64,000 nucleotides of DNA from Pseudomonas azerbaijanoccidentalis (GCF_019145495.1 NZ_JAHSTU010000001.1:496001-560000); one strand, 5' to 3'; shown: positions 8,813-18,206, numbered from the stretch's first letter. Numbers and translations: made by a program. The notes: a model not told the origin generated them from the letters alone.

Positions 8813-11395
8813 TTAGAACTGGTAATCCACCTGGGCCAGCAAGGTGCGGCCTGGCATGGGTTGCAGGAAGGTATTGGTAGACCCGGCCAGGCCGCTGACG
8901 AAGTTCAGCTCGTTGGTCAAGTTGAGCACGCGCAAAGTGGTGCTCCACTGCGGCTGGCGGTAGTACAGGGCCAGGTCGAGGTTGTATTCGTCGGGGATCT
9001 TTACGGTCTTGCTCAGGTTCAGATACCAACTGCTGGTCCACCAGCCGGACAGTTCGGCGCCGAAACCTGAATCGAAGCGGTAGTCGACGTAACCACTGGC
9101 GGTGTACTCGGGAATCTGTACTGCGTCGAAGCGTCCGGACGGCCGCTGGTTGAGGCTGTTGTTGTCGCCGAACACCGTGCCGTTGTCGGGAATGAAGCCT
9201 GCCGAGGCGAAACCGGCCTGGGAGGCAAATTCGTTGTAGGCGGTGAGTTTCGAAAGGTTCAGCGCTGTGCGCAGGTGATCGTCAGGCTGGTAACGAATGG
9301 TCGACTCCACGCCCTTGATCACCAGTCGCGCAATGTTGTTATTGCTGTCGGGGGATTGATCCCGTTCCTGCTTGAATGCCGCCAGGGTCATGAACAGTTG
9401 GTTGGGCACGGCTTCGACTTTCAACCCGACTTCGTGCAATACGCTCAGGCTTTCGAACGCCAGCGGGTTGAGCAGGTTGGCACCGGCACCGCTGCCCCAG
9501 CCCAGGCCGTTGGAGAAGAACCCGGTGTTGACCGCCAGCGAGCGATCGAAGGTGTAGTACAGCGTGCTGTTCTCGGTGGGCTTGATGTACGGACTGACCT
9601 GAAAGGCAAACAGTCGGTAGTTGTCACTGTCCTTGCGCGGGTTGCCACCGGCGAGCACGAACGGGTTTTCGATTTCAGCGTCGATCCAGCTGCGGCTGGC
9701 ACCGATGTTCAGGCCGACACGCTCGCCCAGTTTCAGGTTGTGCTGGGTAAACAATGTCCGCGTGGTCCAGGTGCCTTCAGCGGTGTAAGGCGCGACGGAT
9801 TCGGCATAGAGCCCGTGACCGGCCGGGTACATCGCCGGCAGATTCAGCCAGCCGTAGTAGTTGGAAAATTGCGGCACACCGGGCTGGCCGATCCAGGCAC
9901 CGTTGCCACCGGCCGGGTTGGAACCGGTCAGCCCCAGCAGATCCCCTGGATTCTTGCCCGATGGGTCCTGAGTCAGGTCATAGGCGTTGATGGTCGAACC
10001 GAAGTTGTTGTTGGCAGCGATCGACTGGTTGAACTCGCGGCGGTAAATCAGCCCGGTATTGCTGTCATCCCGCAAGGTCAAACCGCCCAACTGCACTTCG
10101 TTACGCGAGCGAAACTCGAAGCGATTATCGAAAATATTGTCCTTGGACTGCACCTGGAAAGAACCGACGGCGTCGGTCATGTCCCGCGAGCGCTGGTAAA
10201 ACGTGCTGTTGGCCAAGGTGATGGTCGGCGTCAGATCGGCTTCTACCCGCAGTTGCGTGGTGAAGCGCCGCGAGCTGTTTTCATCCTCGTCGCGCTGACC
10301 GGTTTGCGAGGACAGCGAGGTCAGGCCATTTCCGGCGAGCGACGGGTCATACACCCAGCCCCGCAGGCTGCCCGGGTTGGCGCGTGTGTTCGGCGAAGCG
10401 GACTGGAAACTGCCATCGACCACGCTGTATTGGCCCTGCGCGTTACGTTGGCGTTTGACCCAGCCAAGGGTCGGCGCATCCGCCGCACCGGACGCGAGTA
10501 CCGGCGACCACAGGGTGTTGCCGTTCTGAATGATCGGCGTCGCGCGCCCGGCGTAATATTTGCCGCTGTCCACCAGCTCCTGGTTGGCGCGGTTCCAGCC
10601 GTGGGTGATGTTGTAGTCGTAGTAGTCGTCGTAACTGGCATTCCAGTCGACGCGCACGTTGTCGTTGCGCCAGGCGAGGGCGCCGTAGAACGCGTCGAAG
10701 TTGTTGTCGACGTTGTCGTAGAAATCTTCCTGGCGCTGCTTGGTAATGCTGATCCGGTAGGCCAGGTTGTCACTTAGCGGGCCGGTGTTATCAACGCTGA
10801 ATTTGCTGGAATCACGGGATTCACCGTCCGGCACCCACGTGCCCAACTCACCGCTGAGTCTGGTTTTGAACTCATTGAAGTTTGGTTTTTTGCTCAGGTA
10901 ATTGACGTAGCCACCACTACCGGACACCGAACCATAGGTCACTGAAGAGGGACCTGCGACGATGTCGGCACCTTCATAGGCGTTGAAGTTGGCCGGGTGC
11001 CGCACACCGTAAGCGCGCTGGCCGTCCTGGAAAACTTCAGAACCCTGGGCGCGAAATTGTGGGGCGATCCCGGCGTTCTGGCCGCCACCGCGGGTAATGC
11101 CCGGCGCGTATTTGACCAGGTCGTCAGCGCTGCGGATCGGGTCGTTCGCCAGTTGTTCGGCATTGACCTGCGTGATCGAGCGCGGGGTGTCGAGCACCTT
11201 GGCTTCGATGCCGCCGTAGACCGAAGACACAGGACGGGTGGGCAGGGCGTCATCGTCGGAATCGCCAGCACTGGCTTGAACAGTGACGGTTTGCAGTTGA
11301 GTGTCGGCGGCGAAGGTGGGTATTGAAAATGCCGATACCACCGCCATGGCCAGGGCGGAGCGTTTTACAGGCAAACGAAAGGCGATAGAGGGCAT
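8813..11395 (-). CDS. TonB-dependent outer-membrane receptor
   Basis: An 860-residue outer-membrane beta-barrel importer of the FhuA/FecA class. I start at ATG 11395 (MPSIAFRLPVKRSALAM), which opens a clear Sec signal peptide ending PTFAADTQ; the longer frame upstream lies in a hairpin region. A plug domain follows (TPRSITQVNAEQLANDP, GITRGGGQNAGIAPQFRAQG), then a long aromatic beta-barrel ending in QVDYQF with the canonical terminal phenylalanine. It is embedded in an organosulfur-type operon rather than near a siderophore locus. It may therefore import a bulky sulfonate or ester, but a siderophore ligand cannot be excluded. Confidence 0.92.
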   Translation of the reverse strand: MPSIAFRLPVKRSALAMAVVSAFSIPTFAADTQLQTVTVQASAGDSDDDALPTRPVSSVYGGIEAKVLDTPRSITQVNAEQLANDPIRSADDLVKYAPGITRGGGQNAGIAPQFRAQGSEVFQDGQRAYGVRHPANFNAYEGADIVAGPSSVTYGSVSGSGGYVNYLSKKPNFNEFKTRLSGELGTWVPDGESRDSSKFSVDNTGPLSDNLAYRISITKQRQEDFYDNVDNNFDAFYGALAWRNDNVRVDWNASYDDYYDYNITHGWNRANQELVDSGKYYAGRATPIIQNGNTLWSPVLASGAADAPTLGWVKRQRNAQGQYSVVDGSFQSASPNTRANPGSLRGWVYDPSLAGNGLTSLSSQTGQRDEDENSSRRFTTQLRVEADLTPTITLANSTFYQRSRDMTDAVGSFQVQSKDNIFDNRFEFRSRNEVQLGGLTLRDDSNTGLIYRREFNQSIAANNNFGSTINAYDLTQDPSGKNPGDLLGLTGSNPAGGNGAWIGQPGVPQFSNYYGWLNLPAMYPAGHGLYAESVAPYTAEGTWTTRTLFTQHNLKLGERVGLNIGASRSWIDAEIENPFVLAGGNPRKDSDNYRLFAFQVSPYIKPTENSTLYYTFDRSLAVNTGFFSNGLGWGSGAGANLLNPLAFESLSVLHEVGLKVEAVPNQLFMTLAAFKQERDQSPDSNNNIARLVIKGVESTIRYQPDDHLRTALNLSKLTAYNEFASQAGFASAGFIPDNGTVFGDNNSLNQRPSGRFDAVQIPEYTASGYVDYRFDSGFGAELSGWWTSSWYLNLSKTVKIPDEYNLDLALYYRQPQWSTTLRVLNLTNELNFVSGLAGSTNTFLQPMPGRTLLAQVDYQF

Positions 11396-11455
11396 GACGA
11401 ATGGGCCTCGCAAAAAAATGTAATGGGTATGGCAATGTCCCTGACACCCGGCAAA

Positions 11456-11489
11456 ACCTGTGGGAACTGGCCTGCCGGCTCCCACAGGT
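11456..11489. repeat. Short palindrome (hairpin) between receptor and binding-protein genes
   Basis: A 34-bp near-perfect palindrome: ACCTGTGGGA on the left and TCCCACAGGT on the right around a GC-rich centre. It has the REP core sequence but is shorter than the paired elements. It sits 7 bp past the stop of the minus-strand binding-protein gene and could attenuate transcription into the receptor gene. There is no T-run, so it is not a classical terminator. Confidence 0.6.
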
Positions 11490-11496
11490 AGCGGTG

Positions 11497-13083
11497 TCAG
11501 GCCGTGTCTTTCAACCAGAGCTTTTCAAAGCGCCAGGTGCTGAACAGCGACTCCTCGGCCTCCGCGCCGCCTACGCGGTTGGCCACACTGTCGAGCAGAT
11601 CGGCGTAGCCCCAGATCAACATGCCGCCGCGTTCGTACTGGATCTGCTGGACCTGGTGGACCAGCGCCTTGCGTTTCTCCAGGTCGGGTTGGGCCATGGC
11701 CGCCAGAAACAGCTCGCTGAATTGCGGATCGTTGAAATGGGTCTTGTTCGACACGGCAAAAGGCGCGTCGGTGTGAATCGCACTGGCCAGGAATGGCGCG
11801 CCGATGCTGCCGCCAGTGCTCAGTGTCCAGTCGGTGCGCAGCGGGCCCTGGAACGTGGCCAGGTCGACTTGTTTGACCTTGAGCGTGACACCAATGCGCT
11901 TGGCCTGTTCGGCCAGCACCAAGGCTGAGGTCAGCCCCGGACCAGGTGTTGTCACCAGTTCCAGTTCAAGATTTTCATGCCCGGCTTCCTTGAGCAGTTG
12001 CGCCGCACGTTGTGGGTCATGAGGTCGCGGCCCCAGCGTGTGGTTGAAGGTCGGATCGCTCGGCGCATAAAGGTCGTTGGCTACTCGGCCCTGACCGTTG
12101 AGCGCCCGACGCACCAGTTCTTCGCGGTCGGCCAGCAGGCGAAATGCCTCGCGCACCCGTGGATCGCTGAACGGCGGTTTGTCGAGGTTCATGTCGAACG
12201 ACAACCAGTTGCCGGTTACCGATTTGAGTACGGTGAGCCTTGGATCGCGCTGCAGCACTTGCAATTGCTCGGTGGGCATCACGTTGGCCATGTCGATTTG
12301 CCCGGATCGCAGGGCGGCCAGGCGCGAAACCTGATCCTTGAAATCGATGATTTCCAACTCGTCGGCGTAAGGTTTTCCGTCCTTGTAGTAGTTCTCGAAA
12401 CGCGTGAACAACGAACGCTGGCCGGGAGTGAAACTTTTCAGTTTGTACGGGCCGGCGCCCACCGGGTTGGTCACCGGGTGATAGTCCACCGGCACGATCC
12501 CGCCAAAGTTGACCCAGGTTTCCGCCAGCGGCATGTAGCTGCGGCCTTCACGAAAGTTAAGGCGCACGGTGCGCGAGTCGAGTTTGACCAGGTTGTCGCG
12601 GTCCACCCAGTGCAACAGCGCGGCGTAGGGCGAGGCCAGTTGTGGATCGGTGAGACGGCGAATGGAGAACATCAGGTCATCGGCGTCGATGGTTTTGCCA
12701 TGGTGAAACTCCAGGTCTGGACGCAGGCGAAGCGTCCAGCTGCTGGCATCGGCGTTCGGCTCGGCGAATTCAGCCAGGGCCAGGCGCGGCTGCATTTGCT
12801 CGTCCCATTCCCACAACTTGCTGTAGAGCGCAAAGCCGCGAACGATGCCGCTGCCGATGGGTTTGTGCGCGTCGAGGTTGCCGCTCTGGTTACCGTCGAG
12901 AATCCCCAGGCGCAGACGTCCGCCATAGCGCGGATGATTGTTAGCCGTGGTGCTGACGCTTGGCTTTTCGCTGCTCGGGCCGCAGCCAGCGAGCAGGCCG
13001 CCACCGAGCAGCAAACCGCCGCCAAGCAGCGCGCTGTGGCCGAGAAAACCCCGACGGCTGAACAATGAGTGATCGTCGCTCAT
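11497..13083 (-). CDS. Substrate-binding lipoprotein, peptide/nickel family 5, paralog without its own permeases
   Basis: A 528-residue family-5 solute-binding protein. The N-terminus has a twin-arginine motif (SRRGFLGHS), a glycine/leucine core and lipobox LLAGC, so it should be Tat-exported and lipid-anchored. It aligns throughout with the protein at 2291-3862, sharing the segments SGNLDAHKPIGSGI, ADASSWTLRLRPDLEFHHGK and NPVGAGPYKLKSF. No permease or ATPase gene accompanies it. It may deliver a related ligand to the importer encoded on the other strand at 3.9-7.6 kb. The start is 4 bp past the stop of the upstream monooxygenase gene. Confidence 0.88.
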   Translation of the reverse strand: MSDDHSLFSRRGFLGHSALLGGGLLLGGGLLAGCGPSSEKPSVSTTANNHPRYGGRLRLGILDGNQSGNLDAHKPIGSGIVRGFALYSKLWEWDEQMQPRLALAEFAEPNADASSWTLRLRPDLEFHHGKTIDADDLMFSIRRLTDPQLASPYAALLHWVDRDNLVKLDSRTVRLNFREGRSYMPLAETWVNFGGIVPVDYHPVTNPVGAGPYKLKSFTPGQRSLFTRFENYYKDGKPYADELEIIDFKDQVSRLAALRSGQIDMANVMPTEQLQVLQRDPRLTVLKSVTGNWLSFDMNLDKPPFSDPRVREAFRLLADREELVRRALNGQGRVANDLYAPSDPTFNHTLGPRPHDPQRAAQLLKEAGHENLELELVTTPGPGLTSALVLAEQAKRIGVTLKVKQVDLATFQGPLRTDWTLSTGGSIGAPFLASAIHTDAPFAVSNKTHFNDPQFSELFLAAMAQPDLEKRKALVHQVQQIQYERGGMLIWGYADLLDSVANRVGGAEAEESLFSTWRFEKLWLKDTA

Positions 13084-13087
13084 GGCA

Positions 13088-14296
13088 TCAGGCTCCGGCC
13101 GGACCGTTGGCGGAGCGCAACTCCAGCGGTGCCGGGGCAGGGCGGATCAGTTCGGCGCGCTCACTGCGAAAGTGCGGCAGGATGTGCTCGCCCAGGCGGT
13201 AGGCTTCTTCCAGATGCGGGTAGCCCGCGAGGAAGAACAGATCAATGCCGATGGCGTTGTATTCGCGTATCCGCGCCACGACATTTTCATAACTGCCCAC
13301 CAGCGCGCAGCCCGGCGGAATACCGATGTAGCCGAAACCGGTCCAGACGTTAGGGTGAATGAAGAAATCATCGAAGCTTTGGGTCTCGGCCTTTTCTGCA
13401 AACCCGGTTTCGTAACTGAGTTTGCGCGCGGTGCGCAACCCGGCATGCGCCGCGACTGCCTTGACCGCGCCCCTGGCGATGCCTTCATCGAAGAAACGTT
13501 TAGCTTCAGTGCGAGCCAGTTCCTCGGTCTCCCGGGTGATCACATCGATCGACAAGCCAAAACGAATGTCGGTGCGCCCGTACTTCAGTGCACGCTCGCG
13601 GATATCGGCAATCAGCGCGGCAATTTCATCGGGATGCTCGGCGCGCATCAGGTAGAAGTCGGCGTGCTTGGCCGCGAACTCCCTGGCCGGGATCGATGAA
13701 CCGGCGGTGCAGATCAGTGGCAGCTCGGCCTTCTTCAACGGCCCGCGCAAACCACCGCCTTCGGCCTTGTAAAATTTACCTTCGTAGTGGAAGTTCTCGT
13801 TATGCCAATAGCCCTTGACCACGTCCATGAACTCGATGGCGCGCTCATAGCGCTCATCGTGATCGCTAAAGTCACCGACCTGGCGCTGAATCGCATCCGA
13901 ACCGCCGTTGATGATGTTCCACACCAAGCGATTGCCAGTGGCGCGCTGATAGGTTGCGGCTTGCTGAACCGCCACCCACGGCGTGTAGTGGTAGGGCTGG
14001 AATGCCGTGACGAATTTCAGCGTACGGGTTTCCCGGGCGAGCAGTGAGCAGACGGTCCAGGGTTCTTCACCCGAAGGGGCGTTGACCATCAGTGCACCGC
14101 CGAAGCCGTTGATCTCAGCGGCCTTGGCGATCTGCCCCAGGTAGTCGATGTAGGTGAAGTGGTCGCCCACGCTGAACGCCGAGACAGCGCCGGTGCTAGG
14201 GCCCCCGCGATGCCAGTCGCCACGGTTGCGCGGATCACCGGGGAGGAACTGGGTTTCGCCGTGAAGCGGCAGGCGCGTGAAGAATTCAATGCTCAT
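13088..14296 (-). CDS. Luciferase-like FMN-dependent monooxygenase (alkanesulfonate-type)
   Basis: A 402-residue LLM-family monooxygenase. The N-terminal strand (MSIEFFTRLPLHGETQF), FVTAFQPYHYTPWVAVQQAATYQ, the FMN-binding stretch NRLVWNIINGGSDA, the PLICTAGSSIPAREFAAKHAD segment and the C-terminal CALVGSYENVVARIREY fit SsuD and related C-S bond cleaving enzymes. It is longer than the enzyme at 7687-8772 and the two are not close paralogs. It lies between the alpha/beta hydrolase gene (15 bp upstream) and the second binding-protein gene (4 bp downstream). Three such monooxygenases in 14 kb suggest stepwise or parallel oxidation of several related compounds. Confidence 0.87.
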   Translation of the reverse strand: MSIEFFTRLPLHGETQFLPGDPRNRGDWHRGGPSTGAVSAFSVGDHFTYIDYLGQIAKAAEINGFGGALMVNAPSGEEPWTVCSLLARETRTLKFVTAFQPYHYTPWVAVQQAATYQRATGNRLVWNIINGGSDAIQRQVGDFSDHDERYERAIEFMDVVKGYWHNENFHYEGKFYKAEGGGLRGPLKKAELPLICTAGSSIPAREFAAKHADFYLMRAEHPDEIAALIADIRERALKYGRTDIRFGLSIDVITRETEELARTEAKRFFDEGIARGAVKAVAAHAGLRTARKLSYETGFAEKAETQSFDDFFIHPNVWTGFGYIGIPPGCALVGSYENVVARIREYNAIGIDLFFLAGYPHLEEAYRLGEHILPHFRSERAELIRPAPAPLELRSANGPAGA

Positions 14297-14311
14297 GTCG
14301 AAGGCTCCGTT

Positions 14312-15535
14312 TCACTGCACGTTAGGGCTGCAGATCGGGGTGATCGGCTGGTCGTTGATGACCTTGTGCGCGAAAGGCACCGAGTCCTTGAGGGAGGCGT
14401 TGACCGTTTCGCTATGCCCCAGCCCTTTATAGAGATGGCCCTCAACCACGGAGCCGGTTTTGCAGGCGTCTTGCATCAGCGCGACCTGGGTCGAGGCTGC
14501 CGGGGTTTTATCTTCAGCGCCGGTGCCGATGAAAATCGGTTGGGCCAGTTTCAGCGTCGGGTAAGACACTTGCTTCTGCCACGCCGCGAGCTGGTCACCC
14601 TTGTAGTCCTTTTTGGCGTTTGCCGGGGTCAGGCCGACACCCACCACATCGCTGACCAGCGCCGCCAGGCAACTGGTGCGGGCCTGCTCGAACAGAGGCA
14701 GTGCTTTGTCGGTGTAGAAGTCCTTGGGGTTGATGCTCGGGTCGTACTGCTGCGCCGCTAGCAACGTGTAGAAGCCATAGGCGAGGGACGCGTCGACTTT
14801 GTTGACGTCCTGCTCACCGACGTTTTTCGCACCCACGGTGTAAATCACGCCGGTGCCGATGCTGCCTTTGACGCCGAGGTCCGGCGCATAAGTCGGCGCA
14901 TAGGCCGCCGAAGCGAAGGCGCCGGCGCCCCCTTGGGACTGACCGACGATCAGCACTTTGTTCGCAAGCCCCGGAACACCGGCGACCACGGCTTTGGCCG
15001 CATCGAGAATGCCGTAGGCCGCCATGCGATTGTTCAGCAACGGGTGACCACCGGGTACGCCGAGGCCCTGATAGTCGGTGGCGACAATGGCATAACCTTC
15101 GTCCAGCCAACGGCTGAGGTACTGCACGTCGCGATAGGAACGGCCTTGCCAGGACGGCGCGCAAACATCCGCGACACCGACAGTGCCATGGCCCCAGCTG
15201 GCGACCGGCCAACCACCGGCGGGCGCTTTGCCCTTGGGCAGGAACAGCGTGCCCGAAACCACGATCGGGGTTTTGTTGTCGATGCCGTCGGTGGACGTGT
15301 AGAGAATCCGTTGCGCGCTGGCGGCGTTGGGCAGGCTAAGGGTCTTTTCCAGTGGCTCGCTGCGCAGCAGTTTTCCGGGCGTCGCCGGGATGACTGCTTG
15401 CCAGGTGTAGAACGCCGAGACGCGGCCGTCGCCTTGCTGCGGATCGGGTTTTGGTGCGTGTGTACCGGCCGCCATGGCTGTGATGGACAGCGCCAGGACA
15501 CTTAAACCGAAGACGAATTTTTGCGGCAGTTTCAT
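14312..15535 (-). CDS. Secreted alpha/beta hydrolase (secretory lipase/esterase-like)
   Basis: A protein of about 407 residues with a Sec signal peptide (MKLPQKFVFGLSVLALSITAMA) and an alpha/beta hydrolase core. The nucleophile elbow is GQSQGG, preceded by ATDYQGLGVPGGHP; a GTGAEDKTP segment and GLGHSE near the C-terminus supply plausible Asp and His of the triad. I prefer ATG 15535, which has AGGG 8 bp upstream and starts the signal peptide. An upstream ATG at 15553 overlaps the previous stop (ATGA) and is the alternative. Predicted location is periplasmic or extracellular. It may cleave an ester (perhaps a lipid or sulfur-containing ester) before uptake; the substrate is inferred only from neighbours. 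Confidence 0.8.
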   Translation of the reverse strand: MKLPQKFVFGLSVLALSITAMAAGTHAPKPDPQQGDGRVSAFYTWQAVIPATPGKLLRSEPLEKTLSLPNAASAQRILYTSTDGIDNKTPIVVSGTLFLPKGKAPAGGWPVASWGHGTVGVADVCAPSWQGRSYRDVQYLSRWLDEGYAIVATDYQGLGVPGGHPLLNNRMAAYGILDAAKAVVAGVPGLANKVLIVGQSQGGAGAFASAAYAPTYAPDLGVKGSIGTGVIYTVGAKNVGEQDVNKVDASLAYGFYTLLAAQQYDPSINPKDFYTDKALPLFEQARTSCLAALVSDVVGVGLTPANAKKDYKGDQLAAWQKQVSYPTLKLAQPIFIGTGAEDKTPAASTQVALMQDACKTGSVVEGHLYKGLGHSETVNASLKDSVPFAHKVINDQPITPICSPNVQ

Positions 15536-15549
15536 CAGGATTTCCCTAT

Positions 15550-16623
15550 TCATGGATTGTTGCTGACCTGGCCACGCAAGGCCGGCCAGTAGTCGGTAAG
15601 TTTCAGATCAATCAGCGCCTGGTTGGTGAAACCGGTGGCCAGCGAAGGAGTGATGTCGTAGTTGTCGCGAATCAGGTGATTGGCCAGGGCGTAAGCGGTC
15701 AGGGCCTGGTAATGGGCTTTGAGTTGTTGGTCGCTCTTCGGCGCCCAGCGCTCCTTCCAGGTCACCGGATCGTTCTGGTCGTCGCGACGCAGCACGCTTT
15801 CAGCGGTGCCGGCACGGGAGGAAAGTTGGTAGTAGGCGTCCTGGTTCTGTTCCTGAGAAATCCACCAGGCGGCCTTGACCCATGCCGTCGCCAACAACTG
15901 CGTGATGTCGGGATGCTGCGTCACAAAGTTGTCCGTACCCCAGAGGTCGGAGACCAGGCGCCAGTCATTGGCGCCTTGCTTGGTCGACCAGAGAATCTTG
16001 CCCACGCCTTTGTCCTCAAGCGCGTAAGCCTCGCTGAGCAGCACCGCCGCATCGACTTTTCCAGCAGACACCGCCGCGGCACCGACTTGCGGGTTGAGGT
16101 TGGCGATTTTGAAATCGTCGAGCTTCAGGCCTTTGCTGGCGAGAAAGTTGCTGAACGCGAATTCCCATGGCCGACCGCGATGCAGGGCCAGGCGTTTGCC
16201 TTTGAGGTCTTCAATGCTCTTGGCCTCGGAACCCGCTGGCACCACCAGGTAGATGTTGTTGCCGCTGCCTCCGGGCACGATCAATTTGCCCGGCACGCCA
16301 CCCGCACCGGCGATCACCGAGGGCAGATCGCCGCGCACGGCAAAATCGATACTGTTGTTGCTGAAACCTTCGTTGATCTGCGGACCGGCGCCGGCGTGGG
16401 GCAGGGCGATCCACTCGAGTTTCACGCCGCGCTGGCTCAGTTGCTGTTCGAGCCAGCCATCCTCGATAACGCGTCCGGCAATACCGCCAAACACCGGTTT
16501 GCCGCCTTGGGTGTAGGCAACAATGGCGATCTTCACCGCCGTCGGTGCCTGTTCGGCCAGTGCGGTGGCACTGAGCAGTAACCCGGTCAACGCGACCAGG
16601 CCGTTGCGCCAGAAACGTTTCAT
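15550..16623 (-). CDS. Sulfonate/nitrate-type ABC substrate-binding protein (SsuA-like)
   Basis: A periplasmic binding protein of about 357 residues in the NitT/TauT/SsuA family. The signal peptide MKRFWRNGLVALTGLLLS ends near ALAEQAP. Family landmarks are the KLEWIALPHAGAGPQINEGF segment, DFAVRGDLPSVIAGAGG, and GNNIYLVVPAGSEAKSIEDL followed by KGKRLALHRG. The second ATG (16623) is favoured because GGAG lies 8 bp upstream of it but only 2 bp from the first ATG at 16629. No cognate SsuB/SsuC genes are present in the window, so it must work with a transporter encoded elsewhere. It opens the minus-strand operon and is divergent from the sigma-54 activator. Confidence 0.85.
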   Translation of the reverse strand: MKRFWRNGLVALTGLLLSATALAEQAPTAVKIAIVAYTQGGKPVFGGIAGRVIEDGWLEQQLSQRGVKLEWIALPHAGAGPQINEGFSNNSIDFAVRGDLPSVIAGAGGVPGKLIVPGGSGNNIYLVVPAGSEAKSIEDLKGKRLALHRGRPWEFAFSNFLASKGLKLDDFKIANLNPQVGAAAVSAGKVDAAVLLSEAYALEDKGVGKILWSTKQGANDWRLVSDLWGTDNFVTQHPDITQLLATAWVKAAWWISQEQNQDAYYQLSSRAGTAESVLRRDDQNDPVTWKERWAPKSDQQLKAHYQALTAYALANHLIRDNYDITPSLATGFTNQALIDLKLTDYWPALRGQVSNNP

Positions 16624-16659
16624 AGACATCTCTCCAAATAGCTCATTTCGAAACCCAAT

Positions 16660-16736
16660 CTGTAGAAGCCGACTCGCTGGCGATGAGGCCCTTCAGCTTT
16701 TGAACCACCATCGCGGATAAGTCAGCGCCTACAGGT
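16660..16736. repeat. Degenerate REP doublet in the leader of the SsuA-like operon
   Basis: An imperfect inverted pair: CTGTAGAAGCCGACTCGCTG on the left and AAGTCAGCGCCTACAGG on the right, enclosing a CGATGAGG...CATCGCGG inner repeat. It lies in the divergent intergenic region between the binding-protein gene and the sigma-54 activator, probably within the 5' leader of the minus-strand operon. Confidence 0.6.
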
Positions 16737-16758
16737 GTATTGCTGTTTTGAGGGAGAG

Positions 16759-16774
16759 AGCAGATTGCATGCCA
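16759..16774 (-). promoter_or_regulatory. Candidate sigma-54 (-24/-12) promoter for the SsuA-like operon
   Basis: On the minus strand the sequence reads TGGCATGCAATCTGCT. This keeps the invariant GG-N10-GC spacing and most of the TGGCAC-N5-TTGC consensus. It points towards the binding-protein gene about 135 bp away and lies next to a divergent sigma-54 activator gene, the expected arrangement for SfnR-type control. The REP element would fall in the leader. It is a pattern match only. Confidence 0.5.
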
Positions 16775-17019
16775 CAGCGTGAAAAACCGGCTGCAGGCCT
16801 TGCGTGGCCTGGCTTTCGGGTTGCGGGCAAGCGTGGCTTGAAGCGGTAGGTGCTGATCAGCAAGCAGGGGGATGCTTGCCTATTGCTGCTCCAGCAGCAG
16901 GCGAGGAGCAATCGAACGGCATATTCGAATCAGGAATATACAAATGCTAATTAATAATTTTTTAGTCTAAATATCTTAGTGCACTATTGACCACGCGCTT
17001 TTACTGCCAGGAATGCACT

Positions 17020-18099
17020 ATGTCGCTGATCACTCATCCAAATGCCCGCGAATTGACCAAGTCGGTAAGGGCCACCGTTCTGGTGTTCAAGGACCCGCGC
17101 TCACAGGAGTTGCTCAGTCGTATCGAGCGCCTGGCGCCCAGTGAAGCCAACACGTTGATCATCGGTGAAACCGGAACCGGCAAGGAGCTGGTTGCCCGCC
17201 ATATTCATAATTTGAGTAGAAGAGGGCGCGAACCTTTCGTTGCAGTGAACTGCGGTGCCTTCGCCGAAACCCTGGTGGAAAGTGAGCTGTTCGGCCACGA
17301 AAAAGGTGCGTTCACCGGGGCCACTTCCAGCAAGGCCGGTTGGTTCGAAGCTGCCAATGGCGGCACGTTGTTTCTTGATGAAATTGGTGATTTACCGCTG
17401 AACATGCAGGTTAAGTTGCTGCGGGTTTTGCAGGAGCGCGAAGTGGTGCGCCTGGGTTCGCGTACGCCGATTCCCATCAACGTGCGCTTGGTGGCCGCGA
17501 CTAACGTCAACCTTGCGGATGCCGTGGTTGCCGGCCATTTTCGCGAGGATCTTTTCTACCGATTGCACGTCGCCACGATTCGCCTGCCGCCGCTGCGTGA
17601 GCGACCGGGCGACATTTTGCCATTGGCTGAGTTTTTCCTTGAAGAACACTGCCAGCGTTTGGGTTACAACCGTGCTTCATTGAGCGTCGAAGCCGAACGA
17701 AAACTGTTGGAACACAGTTGGCCAGGCAACATTCGCGAACTGGAAAACTCGATTCATCATGCGTTGCTGGTGTGCCGTAATCAGCGGGTCGCACCAGCGG
17801 ATTTGCATCTTGTGGACATGCGTTCCTCGGGTATCCGCCACGAACAGGAGCAGGCTGTTCATGCAAGCCCCGGCATCGCTGCACCGGTAAACCTGGAAGC
17901 GGCACTCAACGCATTGTTCGAGCAAAACATTCCAGACCTCTACGAGCACATTGAAGAAACCATTTTCCGCGCGGCGTACCGGTTTTGCCATGGCAACCAA
18001 TTGCAAACCGGGCGACTGCTGAACATCAGCCGCAACATCGTTCGGGCGCGCTTGGAGAAGATCGGGGAGTTGAGCAAACCGATTTCGATGGGGGAGTAA
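17020..18099 (+). CDS. Sigma-54-dependent transcriptional activator (SfnR-like)
   Basis: A 359-residue activator made almost entirely of the AAA+ sigma-54 interaction domain plus a C-terminal Fis-type helix-turn-helix, with only about 20 N-terminal residues and no receiver or PAS sensor. Visible motifs are Walker A GETGTGKE, the sigma-54 contact loop GAFTGA, Walker [11 protein letters not shown], the arginine-finger region [11 protein letters not shown] and [11 protein letters not shown]. The C-terminus [20 protein letters not shown] is the DNA-binding helix pair. AGGA lies 7 bp before ATG 17020. This lean layout is typical of SfnR, which controls sulfone use in Pseudomonas under sulfur starvation. 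It is divergent from the SsuA-like operon. Confidence 0.88.
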   Translation: MSLITHPNARELTKSVRATVLVFKDPRSQELLSRIERLAPSEANTLIIGETGTGKELVARHIHNLSRRGREPFVAVNCGAFAETLVESELFGHEKGAFTGATSSKAGWFEAANGGTLFLDEIGDLPLNMQVKLLRVLQEREVVRLGSRTPIPINVRLVAATNVNLADAVVAGHFREDLFYRLHVATIRLPPLRERPGDILPLAEFFLEEHCQRLGYNRASLSVEAERKLLEHSWPGNIRELENSIHHALLVCRNQRVAPADLHLVDMRSSGIRHEQEQAVHASPGIAAPVNLEAALNALFEQNIPDLYEHIEETIFRAAYRFCHGNQLQTGRLLNISRNIVRARLEKIGELSKPISMGE

Positions 18100-18206
18100 A
18101 AGCCGCTTGTTTGGTGCATATTTGTAACTCTACTAAATAGACCTTTAGTCGAGTTAATCGCCTAACGTCTTCTAAATGTGTAGATATGCATCGAACGGAG
18201 AGGTTG

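Noticed and set aside
9275..10777. A 500-codon open frame on the plus strand
   Set aside because: It lies wholly inside the TonB receptor gene on the opposite strand and has valine/glycine-rich composition typical of antisense translation.
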